Shown: positions 42,375 through 51,355 of the stretch, piece by piece
Position numbering within the stretch: position 1 is the stretch's first letter
How the letters are laid out: every line of letters begins with the position of its first letter
Assembly: GCF_001280085.1 (NCBI RefSeq)
Contig: NZ_LGED01000208.1
Location: 1-64,000, forward strand
Direction: 5' to 3'
DNA from: Saccharothrix sp. NRRL B-16348
Lineage (GTDB): Bacteria; Actinomycetota; Actinomycetes; Mycobacteriales; Pseudonocardiaceae
Length of the DNA: 64,000 nucleotides
Position numbers and translations under genes: made by a program
Notes under the pieces: generated by a model
What the model was told of the DNA's origin: nothing
The model's input: the letters and a program-made list of their open reading frames with translations, nothing else
The model's database searches: none

Positions 42375-45300
42375 TCAGTCGCCCGAACCGATGCACAGGA
42401 ACGGCCGGTGCAGTGGATCGGCTGCCACGATCCGGGCGAGTGCCCTGCTGGGCGCCTCACCCGCGGCCAGGGCTGTGTGCAGCTCGGTCATGACGGTGAA
42501 CGTGGTCCGCTCGGTCACCTTCGTCACCGCGACGACGACGGTCCGCACCCCGGCGACGAGCAGTCCGTTGGCGAACCCGAGCGCGTCCTCCGCCGACACG
42601 CGTTCGCCCGTGCCCTGGAGCACGACCAGGGCGGGCGGTTCCTCCAGCTCGCCGAACTCGTGCGCGAGCAGCGCGCCGTCGGCGAGCACGACCTTGGAGA
42701 AGGCGAAGTTCTCCGGTTCGTGCTCCCGCTGCGCCACCACGTGCACGAAACGCGCTCCGTCGGCGCGTTCCAGCACCGTGCGAACCTCCGGGGCGACGAT
42801 TTCGGCGCGCGCGTGCAGCCCCGCCAGCTCGACGATGTCGGCACGGTCCGTCCGCGCACCCGGCCCGATCACGAACAGGCCCCGGTCCGACCGCGGCGGC
42901 TCGACCCGACGTCGGGCGGCCGACCACGCGGTGACCGACGGCGCCACGACCAGCGGCCGGCCGCGCAACGACGGCAGCGCCGACCACGCGACACCCGCCA
43001 ACGGCTCGGCGGGGACGACCACCAGCTCGCGGTCCCCGATCAGCTCCAGCAACGGCATGACGACGTGCCGGTCCAGGTTTCCCGCGGACCGTCCGGCCTG
43101 CGCGGAGGTCAGCCCCGCCACCCGGCCGGACCGGCCGTCCTCCGGCGCGGCGAAACGCAGGTCCGCCCGTAACAGCCTGACGTGCTCGACCACGTCGCCC
43201 AGGACCAGGTCCACGACGTGTGCGCGGCCTCCCGCGACCACGGTCGCGATCAGTTGGCGCTCGGTCGCCGCGAACCCGATCAGGGCACGCTCACCGAGCT
43301 GCTCCACGACCGCGTCGAGTCCCGTGACTTGCTCGCTGCCGAGGAACCCCTGCCGTTGCGGCCGGAACTGCTCGGAAAGCTCGAACACCCTGCGGGGGTC
43401 GTCGTCGCGCAGGGCGATGCGCAGCGCCAACGCCCGCAGGGCGCGTCCGTACATGGTGCTCGCGGGCGCGGCGCCGATGCCGGCCGTGCGGCCGTCGGAC
43501 TGGCCGACCGCCACGTACCCCTCCGCGGCGAGCGCGACCGCCACCTCGGGTTCGCCGAACCGCTCCAGCAACTCGGCCTCGCACAGCACGTGCAGCAGCC
43601 GCTGGTCGGCCGGCGTGCCCACGCTCGGCGCCGCGACTTCGTTGAACAGCTCTTCGGCGCGGGCAAGCTTCCCGGCCGCCACCGCCACCCGGACCCCGAG
43701 CAGCCGTGCGTAGTCGGCCTCTTCGAGCATCTCCAGCTCGTCCAGGTCCGACGCCGTCGACAGCGCCTTGTCGATCGTCCAGTTGGGCGAGGTGTTCGAG
43801 GTGTCGAGCGCACTGGTGCACAGCGCGGCCAGGGAGGTCAACGAGCAGACAGCCGCGGCCTTGGCGTCCTTGAGCTTGTCGAACGCCGCCTGCGCCGAAC
43901 GCGCCAGCCGGATCGCCCGTGACGGGTCGCCGCACGCCATCGCGGCGACCGCGGTGAGCCGGTGCACCTCGGCCAGCTCCCAGGTCATGCCGGCGAGCCG
44001 CAACTGGTCCCCGAGCAGCGACAGCGACTGCAACGCCCTCGCGTGCAGCCCGGCCGCGACCTTCGCCTCCTCCTCGTCCAGCCTGATCCGGTACCAGTAG
44101 CGCCGCCGGCCCTCCTTGAACACCGGCGCCGCGGCCACGAAGTGCCGCAGCGCCACGGGCAGGTCCCCGGCGGCACGGGTCAGCACACCCAGGTCGTGGG
44201 CGAGGTAGCCGACCTCGTCCGGCGCGATCCCGTGGCGGCGCGCGTGATCGAGGACGGCCTCCAGGTTGAGGCGCTCGGTGGCGAACCAGCCCCGGTGCGG
44301 CGTGACGCCGCCGGTCGGCGCGGCTGTCGCACGCCGATGGCTCTGCCTGCCACCGGTCACCTGCTTCACGGCGTGGGCGGTCAGCCGGCGGTAGTGGCCG
44401 AACAGCCGGGAGAACGACCGCTCCGCCGCGGCGGCGGTGAAGTGCTCGGCGGCCAGGTCGTGCGCGTACGCGGCGAGCAGGTCGTGGGTGCGCAGCCGCC
44501 CGTCGGCGACCACCTCCACCAGGTGCACCCGCACCAGGTCGTCGACCGTCCGCTGGACCTCGTCCACGGGCAGGTCGGCCAGCGCGGCGATCGCGGGCAC
44601 GTCGTACTCGCGCCCCGGGTGCAGGCCCAGGAACCGGAACACCAGGCCGCACCGCTCGTCCAGCGCCTTGAGCGACCACGAGAACACCGTGCGGATGCTG
44701 TGGTCGTCGTCCGCCATGCCGAGCAGGCGGCGTTCGTCGGCCAACTCCTCCGCGATGTCGGCCAACGGCGTCCGCGACCGCACCGCCGCGATCTCGGCCG
44801 TGATCCCCAGCGCGAGGGGCAGGTTCGAGCAGCTGCGCACCAACGCCTTGGCCGCGGCCCCGTCCTCGTCCACCCTGGGCCCGATCGTCACCCGCAGCAG
44901 CCGCAACGCGTCCTCGAGCGGCAGCAGGTCCAGGTCCACGCCGTGCGCGCCGTAACGGACCCGCAGGGTCGACATGCGGTCACGGCTCGTGACGACGACG
45001 AAGCACGACGCGCTGCCGGGCAGGAGCGGCAACACCTGGTCGACCCGGCCCGCGTTGTCCAGCACCACCAGGATCCGCCGGTCGGCCACCAGCGTGCGGT
45101 AGCGTGCGGCGCGCTCGTCGCCGTCACTGGGGATGTCCGTGACACCCAGCGCCCGCAGGAAACCGGCCAGCACGTCGTGCGGGGACAACGGCGGCTCGCG
45201 GTCGTAGCCGCGCAAGTCGACGTAGAGCTGCCCGTCGGGGAACTGGTCTTCCACCCGGTGCGCCCAGTGCACGGCCAACGCCGTCTTGCCGACCCCGGCG

Positions 45301-45524
45301 GTGCCGGACACGGCGGAGATCACCACCCCGGAGGTACCGCCGCGCAACCGCGCGTCCAGCTCCCCCAACTCGGGCTCGCGCCCGGTGAAGTTGCCGGTCG
45401 CCAACGGCAGCTGCCGCGGCTGCCGCACGGGCACGGCGGTGGTGATGTGCACACCGCCCGGGATGTCCCGTGCCTGCACGACGTTCCCGCTGGGACCGGA
45501 GACCGAGTTCGAGTGCCCGGTCAC
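42375..45524 (-). CDS. NB-ARC/TPR protein with catalytically dead CHAT domain
   Basis: The 1049-residue STAND protein starts at GTG 45524 with a short N-terminus (GNVVQARDIPGGVHI). An NB-ARC ATPase follows with Walker A GTAGVGKTAL near 74-83 and ILVVLDNAG as Walker B, then a winged-helix region, TPR-like helices (about 450-780) and a C-terminal CHAT fold (about 800-1049). In the CHAT fold the usual HFACHG reads HVVAQR and the LSAC block reads VLQGTG, so catalytic His and Cys are both absent. It probably acts as a scaffold or sensor rather than a protease. The GGDEF/EAL gene is its downstream neighbour. Confidence 0.85.
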   Translation of the reverse strand: MTGHSNSVSGPSGNVVQARDIPGGVHITTAVPVRQPRQLPLATGNFTGREPELGELDARLRGGTSGVVISAVSGTAGVGKTALAVHWAHRVEDQFPDGQLYVDLRGYDREPPLSPHDVLAGFLRALGVTDIPSDGDERAARYRTLVADRRILVVLDNAGRVDQVLPLLPGSASCFVVVTSRDRMSTLRVRYGAHGVDLDLLPLEDALRLLRVTIGPRVDEDGAAAKALVRSCSNLPLALGITAEIAAVRSRTPLADIAEELADERRLLGMADDDHSIRTVFSWSLKALDERCGLVFRFLGLHPGREYDVPAIAALADLPVDEVQRTVDDLVRVHLVEVVADGRLRTHDLLAAYAHDLAAEHFTAAAAERSFSRLFGHYRRLTAHAVKQVTGGRQSHRRATAAPTGGVTPHRGWFATERLNLEAVLDHARRHGIAPDEVGYLAHDLGVLTRAAGDLPVALRHFVAAAPVFKEGRRRYWYRIRLDEEEAKVAAGLHARALQSLSLLGDQLRLAGMTWELAEVHRLTAVAAMACGDPSRAIRLARSAQAAFDKLKDAKAAAVCSLTSLAALCTSALDTSNTSPNWTIDKALSTASDLDELEMLEEADYARLLGVRVAVAAGKLARAEELFNEVAAPSVGTPADQRLLHVLCEAELLERFGEPEVAVALAAEGYVAVGQSDGRTAGIGAAPASTMYGRALRALALRIALRDDDPRRVFELSEQFRPQRQGFLGSEQVTGLDAVVEQLGERALIGFAATERQLIATVVAGGRAHVVDLVLGDVVEHVRLLRADLRFAAPEDGRSGRVAGLTSAQAGRSAGNLDRHVVMPLLELIGDRELVVVPAEPLAGVAWSALPSLRGRPLVVAPSVTAWSAARRRVEPPRSDRGLFVIGPGARTDRADIVELAGLHARAEIVAPEVRTVLERADGARFVHVVAQREHEPENFAFSKVVLADGALLAHEFGELEEPPALVVLQGTGERVSAEDALGFANGLLVAGVRTVVVAVTKVTERTTFTVMTELHTALAAGEAPSRALARIVAADPLHRPFLCIGSGD

Positions 45525-45693
45525 ATCGTCCCCACCGACCACCACGACCTCCGTCTGCTCACCGAAGGCCGCCCACGGTAGCCGCACCCGCCGTCCGACC
45601 ACTACGCGACCGGACTCCGGCGGGACCCTCTCGCGGAGAGAGGCGGGTCGGGCGAACCGGTGAGGTTGGTCGGCGACTCTAGGACGGTGCGGG

Positions 45694-46134
45694 CTAGATG
45701 CGGAGGATCCATTGTTCGCATCGTGCTTGGTCACCGAGGCTGGTGTCGACCAGGTCGGGCAGGCGACGGGCGCTCAGTCGGTAATCGCCGGGCGCGGGCA
45801 GGTCGACGGTGATGTCGGCCGGGCTTCCGGTCGAGGCGGCCAGGAGAAGATTACCGGAATCAGTGCGGAATCCGCCGGTGTAAGAGTGGTCCTCGGCGTT
45901 GTCCGGTCCGGGGTCGGTGTCGTGGAGGTTCACGACCACGTCGGCTTCGAGGTTGCGGTCCGTGGCGTGGAACATGGCTCCGCCGGCACCGCTGACCGCG
46001 ATCCAGCGCGAGTCCGTCGTACCGAGACCCGCCGCCGAGGAGTGTCCGGAGACGTCGAACAGCACGAAGTGCCCGAACTCCACGGGCAGGCGTGCCCGCC
46101 ACGTGCGTCGCACCGCGGGTCGCTGTTCGGTCAT
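45694..46134 (-). CDS. Uncharacterised small protein
   Basis: The 146-residue soluble protein has no recognised family. Visible features are a beta-rich pattern (FGHFVLFDVSGHS, SRWIAVSGAGGAMFHATD, ADITVDLPAPGDYRLSARRLPDLVD) and a single Cys near the C-terminus. ATG 46134 is chosen; an in-frame upstream start would add about 12 residues. It lies 170 bp upstream of the NB-ARC gene on the same strand. The GDYRLSAR segment recalls small actinobacterial competence- or immunity-like proteins, but that is only impression. Confidence 0.5.
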   Translation of the reverse strand: MTEQRPAVRRTWRARLPVEFGHFVLFDVSGHSSAAGLGTTDSRWIAVSGAGGAMFHATDRNLEADVVVNLHDTDPGPDNAEDHSYTGGFRTDSGNLLLAASTGSPADITVDLPAPGDYRLSARRLPDLVDTSLGDQARCEQWILRI

Positions 46135-46244
46135 CGTGTCCACTACTCGCCGGTCGTATCGGTTACCCACTGCAGCGTGAGCGCAGGTCGAGCTAGCGCT
46201 CGATCGCCCGGTGGGATCGTGCTCGTTGGCGGTCGGCAGCGCCG

Positions 46245-46691
46245 TCAGTGCTCGGCTGGGGTGAGGGCGTTCGCGCAGGCGGCGAGGTCTTGGCGCAGGC
46301 GGTCGGGATGGCCGGTCGGCAGGGCGGCGAGCATTCGGCGTTCGACGTCGGCCACGGCGTGGCTGGCTTGGGCGAGCAGGTGGGCGCCGCGATCGGTCAG
46401 TTGGGTGGGAAGTGCCCGTCCTTGGGGTGCGGTGGACGGGCGGGTGAGCAGGCCGCGGTCTTGGAGGCCTTGGAGGACGGTGTGCATGGACTGGCGGGTG
46501 ACGAAGGCGCCGCGGGCCAGTTCGGCGGCGGAGAGGCCTTGACGTTGGCCGAGCAGTTCGAGGCAGGCGTACTGCGGCACGCTCAGCTCCAGCGGTCGCA
46601 GGGCCGCGTCCATCGCGTTGCGCAGGGCGGCAGCGGCTTGTTTGAGGACGTAGCCGACCGACGAGTCCAAGTTCACTCGCTCTTGCGTCAT
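46245..46691 (-). CDS. MarR-family repressor
   Basis: The 148-residue protein has the MarR winged helix (about 55-100: GLSAAELARGAFVTRQSMHTVLQGLQDRGLLTR) between N- and C-terminal dimerisation helices. Its start codon lies inside one of two ATGTCAGG/CCTGACAT palindromes, so autorepression is very likely. The divergent target is a VOC-family gene at 46754. Such pairs usually respond to electrophiles or toxic small molecules. Confidence 0.88.
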   Translation of the reverse strand: MTQERVNLDSSVGYVLKQAAAALRNAMDAALRPLELSVPQYACLELLGQRQGLSAAELARGAFVTRQSMHTVLQGLQDRGLLTRPSTAPQGRALPTQLTDRGAHLLAQASHAVADVERRMLAALPTGHPDRLRQDLAACANALTPAEH

Positions 46692-46707
46692 GTCAGGAGT
46701 CTGACAT
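46690..46707. promoter_or_regulatory. MarR operator copy 1
   Basis: ATGTCAG-GAGT-CTGACAT is a 7-bp inverted repeat overlapping the marR start codon. Confidence 0.7.
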
Positions 46708-46717
46708 AGCGTTCGGG

Positions 46718-46735
46718 ATGTCAGGAACCTGACAT
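46718..46735. promoter_or_regulatory. MarR operator copy 2
   Basis: ATGTCAGG-AA-CCTGACAT is an 8-bp perfect repeat, 28 bp from copy 1 and just upstream of the VOC gene ribosome site. Confidence 0.72.
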
Positions 46736-46753
46736 CGAAGAGAGGGCAACCCC

Positions 46754-47128
46754 ATGGCCACGGTGACCGGACCCGACTTCATCGCACTGCAGGTGCGCGA
46801 CGTGGACGCGGCAGCCACGTTCTACGAAAGGCATCTCGGGCTGCGCCGTGCCCCGGCGAGCCCGCCGGGCGCGGTCGTGTTCACCACTGCCCCGGTACCT
46901 TTCGCGGTACGGACACCACTGCCGGGTGTCGATCTGGACGCCGTCGCGCCGCGACCAGGAGCGGGCGTGGCGTTGTGGTTGCACGCCGACGACGCCCAAC
47001 AACTGCACGACCACCTGGCCGACGCCGGAGTGCCGATCCTGACCCCGCCCGCCGACGGCCCGTTCGGGCGGACCTTCACGTTCGCCGACCCGGACGGGTA
47101 CGCCGTCACCATCCACGACCGCGCCTGA
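46754..47128 (+). CDS. VOC-superfamily (glyoxalase/bleomycin-resistance-like) protein
   Basis: The 124-residue protein starts at ATG 46754 after AGAGAGGG. It has two beta-alpha-beta-beta-beta units (FIALQVRDVDAAATFYERHLGLRRA and ALWLHADDAQQLHDHLADAGV) and a FADPDGYAVTIHD C-terminus, the VOC pattern. Members are dioxygenases, isomerases, thiol transferases or drug-binding proteins. A divergent MarR repressor with two operators suggests inducible detoxification or resistance. Substrate is unknown. Confidence 0.85.
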   Translation: MATVTGPDFIALQVRDVDAAATFYERHLGLRRAPASPPGAVVFTTAPVPFAVRTPLPGVDLDAVAPRPGAGVALWLHADDAQQLHDHLADAGVPILTPPADGPFGRTFTFADPDGYAVTIHDRA

Positions 47129-47185
47129 CAACAGGACGCCGCAATCGGTCGCACCAGGTCAGTCCACTGTGTACTCCAGGCCAGG

Positions 47186-47995
47186 TCAAGAAGAGATCCG
47201 CGTCCTGGCCACCTGCGCCAACAGGCGGGCGGTGCGGGCGGGGTCGCCGTGCTGGTGTTCCCAGTTGGCTGCCGCGAGCCGGCGCAGCAGCACGTAGAAC
47301 GGAATCAGCTCGTCGAAAGCGGCCGCTTCCGCCCTCGTCGGCGCGTAGCCCTCCAGCACCGCGGGCAGCAGGTCTTCGTCGGCGACCGCGAACACCGCCA
47401 GGTCCATCGCGGGGTCGCCGGCGCTGACGTCCTCCAGGTCGATCAGGCCGGCGATCCGGCCGTCACGCACGACGAAGTGGTCGGGGCGGCCGTCCAACAG
47501 CGTCAGCGTGCCGCGGCCGGTCATCAGCGGCTGGAGGCGCCGGCACCAGTCCTGGATCTCGGCGCACCGCTGCGCCGGCACCCCGGCGAAGTCGGCCAGC
47601 CAGTCCAGGACCCAGGTGGTCCAGTCCGTCATCCACTCGCCGATCGTGTCCGGTCTGCTCTCGGGCACGGCGTGCACCCGGCGCAGCAGCCGGCCCGCCT
47701 CGCGCAGCGCCGACGGCGGGCCGGCCGCCGTCAGCGGCTCACCCTCGATCCACCGCAGCACCAGGTGGGACGGGGTGTCATCGCGACTGCCGTGGACCTC
47801 CGACACCGGCAGGCCCGCCGAGCCGAGCCGGGCGGTCGCCGCCCGTTCCCGCACGAACGCCCCCGGCCGCTCGTCGGCCTTCACCACGAAGCCGCCGACC
47901 CGCGCGACCAGCCGGCCGGGCCGATCGACGTGGAGGGTCACCGGCCCGGTCGGCAGACCGTGGTCGGCCACGACGGCGTCCGGGGCGACGAGCAC
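47186..47995 (-). CDS. Aminoglycoside/choline phosphotransferase-family kinase
   Basis: The 269-residue protein has an APH-like fold: an ATP lobe with VVKADERPG, hinge LRWIEGEPL, a catalytic loop LTLLDGRPDHFVV and the metal motif LIDLEDVSAGDPAMDLA. The catalytic Asp is retained, but the usual HGD reads LLD and the metal-binding Asn is His, resembling PDH-type variants. It may phosphorylate an antibiotic, a sugar or choline, or be an altered relative. GTG 47995 has no strong ribosome site. It is not clearly part of an operon. Confidence 0.78.
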   Translation of the reverse strand: MLVAPDAVVADHGLPTGPVTLHVDRPGRLVARVGGFVVKADERPGAFVRERAATARLGSAGLPVSEVHGSRDDTPSHLVLRWIEGEPLTAAGPPSALREAGRLLRRVHAVPESRPDTIGEWMTDWTTWVLDWLADFAGVPAQRCAEIQDWCRRLQPLMTGRGTLTLLDGRPDHFVVRDGRIAGLIDLEDVSAGDPAMDLAVFAVADEDLLPAVLEGYAPTRAEAAAFDELIPFYVLLRRLAAANWEHQHGDPARTARLLAQVARTRISS

Positions 47996-48052
47996 ACGGC
48001 CGATTCTGGGTGAACGATCAAGCCTGCGCCAGCGAATTCCGCCCGCCGGCGG

Positions 48053-48832
48053 TCAGCCGCGCACGTGCAGCCCGAACCCCGTCCGGCCGGCGGGCTCCAG
48101 TCCCTCCTTCAGCTGGAGCGACGGGATCTCGTAGTCACCGAAGTTCTGCCGCCGGTACGCGATCGGCTCGGTCGACTCCAGGGTGAGCAGGCGGTGCTCC
48201 CACGCCTTGGCGACGTCGGGGTAGTCCTCGACGGTCATCCGGTCGGTGCCGTACAGCACGAACGGCGGCAGCACCTCGATGCCCGGGTAGTAGAGGATGC
48301 CGTGCTGGATCGGGAACAGCAGGTCGTCCATGGGGCCGTTGATGCCACGAGCGGCGTAGTGCGACTCCGGACCGCCGGCGGTCACCGACAGCACCGCCTT
48401 CCTGCCCGCGAGGGTGCCTTCGCCGAAGCGCTCGCCGTACTTGGTGTCGCTGTGCTCGCCGACGCCGTACGCGAAGTGGTAGGTGAACACCCGGTCCACC
48501 CAGCCTTTGAGGATCGCGGGCATGGCGTACCACCACAGCGGGAACTGGAAGATGATCGTGTCGGCCCACAGCAGCTTCTCCTGCTCGGCGAGGACGTCCG
48601 GGGTGAGCGTCCCGGCGTCGAAGGCACGACCCGATTCCCAGGCGACTTTCAACGGGCTGGAGACGTCGGGACCGTAGTCCGCGGAGTCCACGACCGCCTT
48701 CCAGTTCATCGCGTACAGATCGCTCACCCGCACCTCGTGCCCGGCGGCCTCCAAGGTCGACACCGCGAGGTCCTTCAGCGAGGCGTTCAGCGACTTCGGC
48801 TCCGGGTGGGCGTAGACGATCAGCGTCTTCAT
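48053..48832 (-). CDS. NAD(P)H quinone reductase, flavodoxin-like (KefF/MdaB family)
   Basis: The 259-residue flavoenzyme starts at ATG 48832 with AAGGAG seven bases upstream. The N-terminus MKTLIVYAHPEPKSLNASLK and the segment IIFQFPLWWYAMPAILKGWVDRVF are FMN/FAD-site signatures of the NQO1-like Flavodoxin_2 family. It reduces quinones or related electrophiles by two electrons. A divergent XRE/MmyB-type regulator starts at 48970 and probably controls it. Confidence 0.87.
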   Translation of the reverse strand: MKTLIVYAHPEPKSLNASLKDLAVSTLEAAGHEVRVSDLYAMNWKAVVDSADYGPDVSSPLKVAWESGRAFDAGTLTPDVLAEQEKLLWADTIIFQFPLWWYAMPAILKGWVDRVFTYHFAYGVGEHSDTKYGERFGEGTLAGRKAVLSVTAGGPESHYAARGINGPMDDLLFPIQHGILYYPGIEVLPPFVLYGTDRMTVEDYPDVAKAWEHRLLTLESTEPIAYRRQNFGDYEIPSLQLKEGLEPAGRTGFGLHVRG

Positions 48833-48969
48833 GGAACTCCTTCGGATGAGGTGCCTCCGATTCTGGGAGCCGCGGCGCCCGGCGTTCAGGGGTGCTTCTT
48901 CCATCGGTCCGGACTTCCTGGTAATGGCAGGACCACCTTCACCGGCGCCACCGAGGCCATACTGGGGAC

Positions 48970-49776
48970 GTGGACGATCTCGCGGGCTTCCTGCGGACCC
49001 GGCGTGCCCGGGTCGACCCGGCGGCCGTCGGCATCCCGACCGACAGCCGCCGTCGGGTCGAAGGGCTGCGCCGTGAAGAGGTCGCGCACTTGTCCGGCGT
49101 CAGCGTCGACTACTACGTGCGCCTGGAGCAGGGCCGCGCGACCCAGCCCTCCGAGCAGGTCCTCGACGCGCTCACCGGCGTCCTCGGCCTCGACGAGACC
49201 GAACGCGGGCACCTCTACCGGCTCGCCCGGCAGCGCCGCCGCCGCGCGAAGGCGCCGGGCGGGCGGGTCCGGCCGGAGCTGCTGCGCGTCCTCGGCCTGG
49301 TCACCGACGCACCGGCGCTGATCATGGACCACCGCTTGGACGTGCTCGCCGGGAACCGCCTCGCCGGGCTCCTCTACGGCAGGCCGATACCGGGCCTGAA
49401 CGCCGCCCGGCACCTCTTCCTCGAGGAGACCGAGCACGGCCTCTACGCGGACTGGGAGAAGTGCACCCGCGACGTGGTCGGGCACCTGCGCCTGGCCGCC
49501 GGCAAGTACCCGGACGACCCGCGCCTGGCCTCGCTCATCGGCGAGCTGGCGATGAGCGGCGAACGCTTCCGCCGGCTCTGGGCCCGCGCGGACGTGCGCG
49601 CTCGCGCACATGGGCGCAAGGCGTACCGGCACCCACTGGTCGGGCTGCTCGACCTGCACCAGGAGAACTTCGCGCTGCCGGACGAGCCGGGCATGGAGCT
49701 GCTGGTGCTGTCCGCGGCCCCGGGCAGCCCTTCCGAGGACGGGCTGCGCCTGCTCGCGGGCCTGGGCGCGGGCTGA
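48970..49776 (+). CDS. XRE-family regulator with MmyB-like ligand domain
   Basis: The 268-residue protein has an N-terminal HTH (about 32-72: GLRREEVAHLSGVSVDYYVRLEQGRA) and an MmyB-like ligand domain (about 100-255). It is a paralogue of the regulator at 27451, with the same domain order and the same divergent placement beside an oxidoreductase. GTG 48970 is the only start that keeps the HTH complete. The quinone reductase is its probable target. Confidence 0.87.
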   Translation: MDDLAGFLRTRRARVDPAAVGIPTDSRRRVEGLRREEVAHLSGVSVDYYVRLEQGRATQPSEQVLDALTGVLGLDETERGHLYRLARQRRRRAKAPGGRVRPELLRVLGLVTDAPALIMDHRLDVLAGNRLAGLLYGRPIPGLNAARHLFLEETEHGLYADWEKCTRDVVGHLRLAAGKYPDDPRLASLIGELAMSGERFRRLWARADVRARAHGRKAYRHPLVGLLDLHQENFALPDEPGMELLVLSAAPGSPSEDGLRLLAGLGAG

Positions 49777-49876
49777 GCAGGGGGAGGTCGGACAGGCGAC
49801 CGCGCCCAATAGACTCCGGTCTCATGGGGATCTTGACGACGGCGATCCGCGCCGGCCGCGTTGTCGGCTGTGCGCC

Positions 49877-50353
49877 GTGGTGACCGCGCGGCGTGTGGCG
49901 TTGGTGCTCGTCCCGGTTGTCCCGGTCGTCGCGGTCATGGTGGCGGCGGGTTTGTGGATCGCCGAGGTCGGTCGCCTCGAGGGTCCGGGTGACGCGGCCA
50001 GTCTCCGCGCCGAGCTGTCGGTCGAGGGGTTCGACCGGGTGGCGATGCTGCCGGACGCGGACGTCTTCGCCGGTCCGGCCGGGACTGCCGTGACTACCGT
50101 GACTGTCTCCGGTCCCGGTGCTCCCTGGCGGGAGGGTGGGACGACGGTGGACCTGCCGGAGGAGCTGCAGCGCGGGTTGGACGTCGTGGTGTCGGGGCGG
50201 GCCGGCAGCGATTGCCTCGCTCAGGTCGCGAGGGTTCGCCGTGACGCGCTGCCACGCGAAGCGCTGCGATCGGTTCCGCAGTCCGAGGTGGACGGTGCGG
50301 CGGCCGGAGATCGTGACCTGCTCTACGCGTGGGTCACCTGCGGGGGCGGTTGA
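49877..50353 (+). CDS. Small membrane-anchored protein, unknown
   Basis: The 158-residue protein has one N-terminal hydrophobic helix (ALVLVPVVPVVAVMVAAGLWI, about 6-26) and an extracytoplasmic domain with two cysteines (GSDCLAQV, WVTCGGG) that may pair. No family is recognised. Start is GTG 49877 or the next codon, GTG 49880. It sits downstream of the XRE gene and converges on a methyltransferase. Confidence 0.55.
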   Translation: MVTARRVALVLVPVVPVVAVMVAAGLWIAEVGRLEGPGDAASLRAELSVEGFDRVAMLPDADVFAGPAGTAVTTVTVSGPGAPWREGGTTVDLPEELQRGLDVVVSGRAGSDCLAQVARVRRDALPREALRSVPQSEVDGAAAGDRDLLYAWVTCGGG

Positions 50354-50387
50354 CCCGGTAGTCGTCCCTTCGCCTCCTGTCACACCG

Positions 50388-51173
50388 TCATGTGCTCGAG
50401 CCCGCTTCCCAGACCGACACGTGCTTGGTGCTCTCGGCCGTGAACTCCGAGCGGTCCCAGTCGGCCCAGCGGTGCTTCAGGCTCATCCCGGCGATGCGCG
50501 CCATGAGGTCCAGCTCGGCAGGCCAGGCGTAGCGGAAGGGAATGCGGCGGAACCGGCCCGTCCCGTCCGGTGACACGGTGACGTGGTTCGACGTGAACTC
50601 CTGCGTGACGACGTCGTACTGGTCGAACCCGACGTAGCCGCCACCGTCGACGCCTGGCGCCACCGTGAACGGGACGGTGTCCTGCCCGGGCGGCAGGCGA
50701 CGCAGGTCCGGCAAGCCCACCTCGACGAGGAACAGCCCGCCCGGTCGCAGGTGCGCGGCCGCGTTGCGGAACACGTCGACCTGCCCGTCCTGGGTGGTCA
50801 CGTTGTCGATCGTGTTGAACACCAGGTAGACCAGCGAGAACCGACCGGCCACCCGCGTGGTCGTCATGTCGCCGATCGTGACGTCGACCGCGTCGCCACC
50901 CGGCTTGTCCGCGATCCGGGCCGCCATCGCCCGACTCAGCTCGATGCCGCTCACCGGCACGCCGCGAGCGGCCAGCGGCGCGGCGACCCGACCGGTCCCG
51001 ACCGCGAACTCCAGCACCGGGCCGTCGGCCAAGTCCTCGAGCACGTCCACCGCGGCCGTCACCGCCTCGGGCGCGTTCGCGCCGCCCGGGGTGTCGTAAC
51101 GCGCGGCCACGCTCTCGGGGAACCAGCCGTCCGCCGGGTCGTCTCCCGCATCCGCCTCACCGATCACGGTCAC
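50388..51173 (-). CDS. Class I SAM-dependent methyltransferase
   Basis: The 261-residue protein has the SAM-binding motif VLEFAVGTGRVAAPLAARG (about 53-71), an acidic ribose contact in VSGIELSRAM and a VYLVFNTIDN motif IV region. The GRFRRIPFRYAWPAELDLMARIAGM C-terminus is typical of small-molecule methyltransferases. GTG 51173 is chosen without a strong ribosome site. It is divergent from the AfsR-type gene at 51356, across a 180-bp gap with no clear operator. Substrate is unknown. Confidence 0.82.
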   Translation of the reverse strand: MTVIGEADAGDDPADGWFPESVAARYDTPGGANAPEAVTAAVDVLEDLADGPVLEFAVGTGRVAAPLAARGVPVSGIELSRAMAARIADKPGGDAVDVTIGDMTTTRVAGRFSLVYLVFNTIDNVTTQDGQVDVFRNAAAHLRPGGLFLVEVGLPDLRRLPPGQDTVPFTVAPGVDGGGYVGFDQYDVVTQEFTSNHVTVSPDGTGRFRRIPFRYAWPAELDLMARIAGMSLKHRWADWDRSEFTAESTKHVSVWEAGSST

Positions 51174-51355
51174 CGACGCTACGCCCGCGGCCGTCCGCCG
51201 CTCACCCCATTTTCGACGCCCGGTCACCCGTTGAGGACGAGCGCACGCCGTGTGCCGCCAATCGTGTGAATCCGCCTCGAAATCCCGCAGCCGCTGGTCA
51301 GCGCCGGTATCCATGCCTTCGCGCGAGCTGTCGCGAGTGCGGGGGTGGCGGCGAG

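Noticed and set aside
49824..49883. Nineteen-codon frame upstream of the small membrane protein, considered as a leader peptide
   Set aside because: No ribosome site, no regulatory motif and unremarkable composition; only the GTGGTGA overlap is suggestive.
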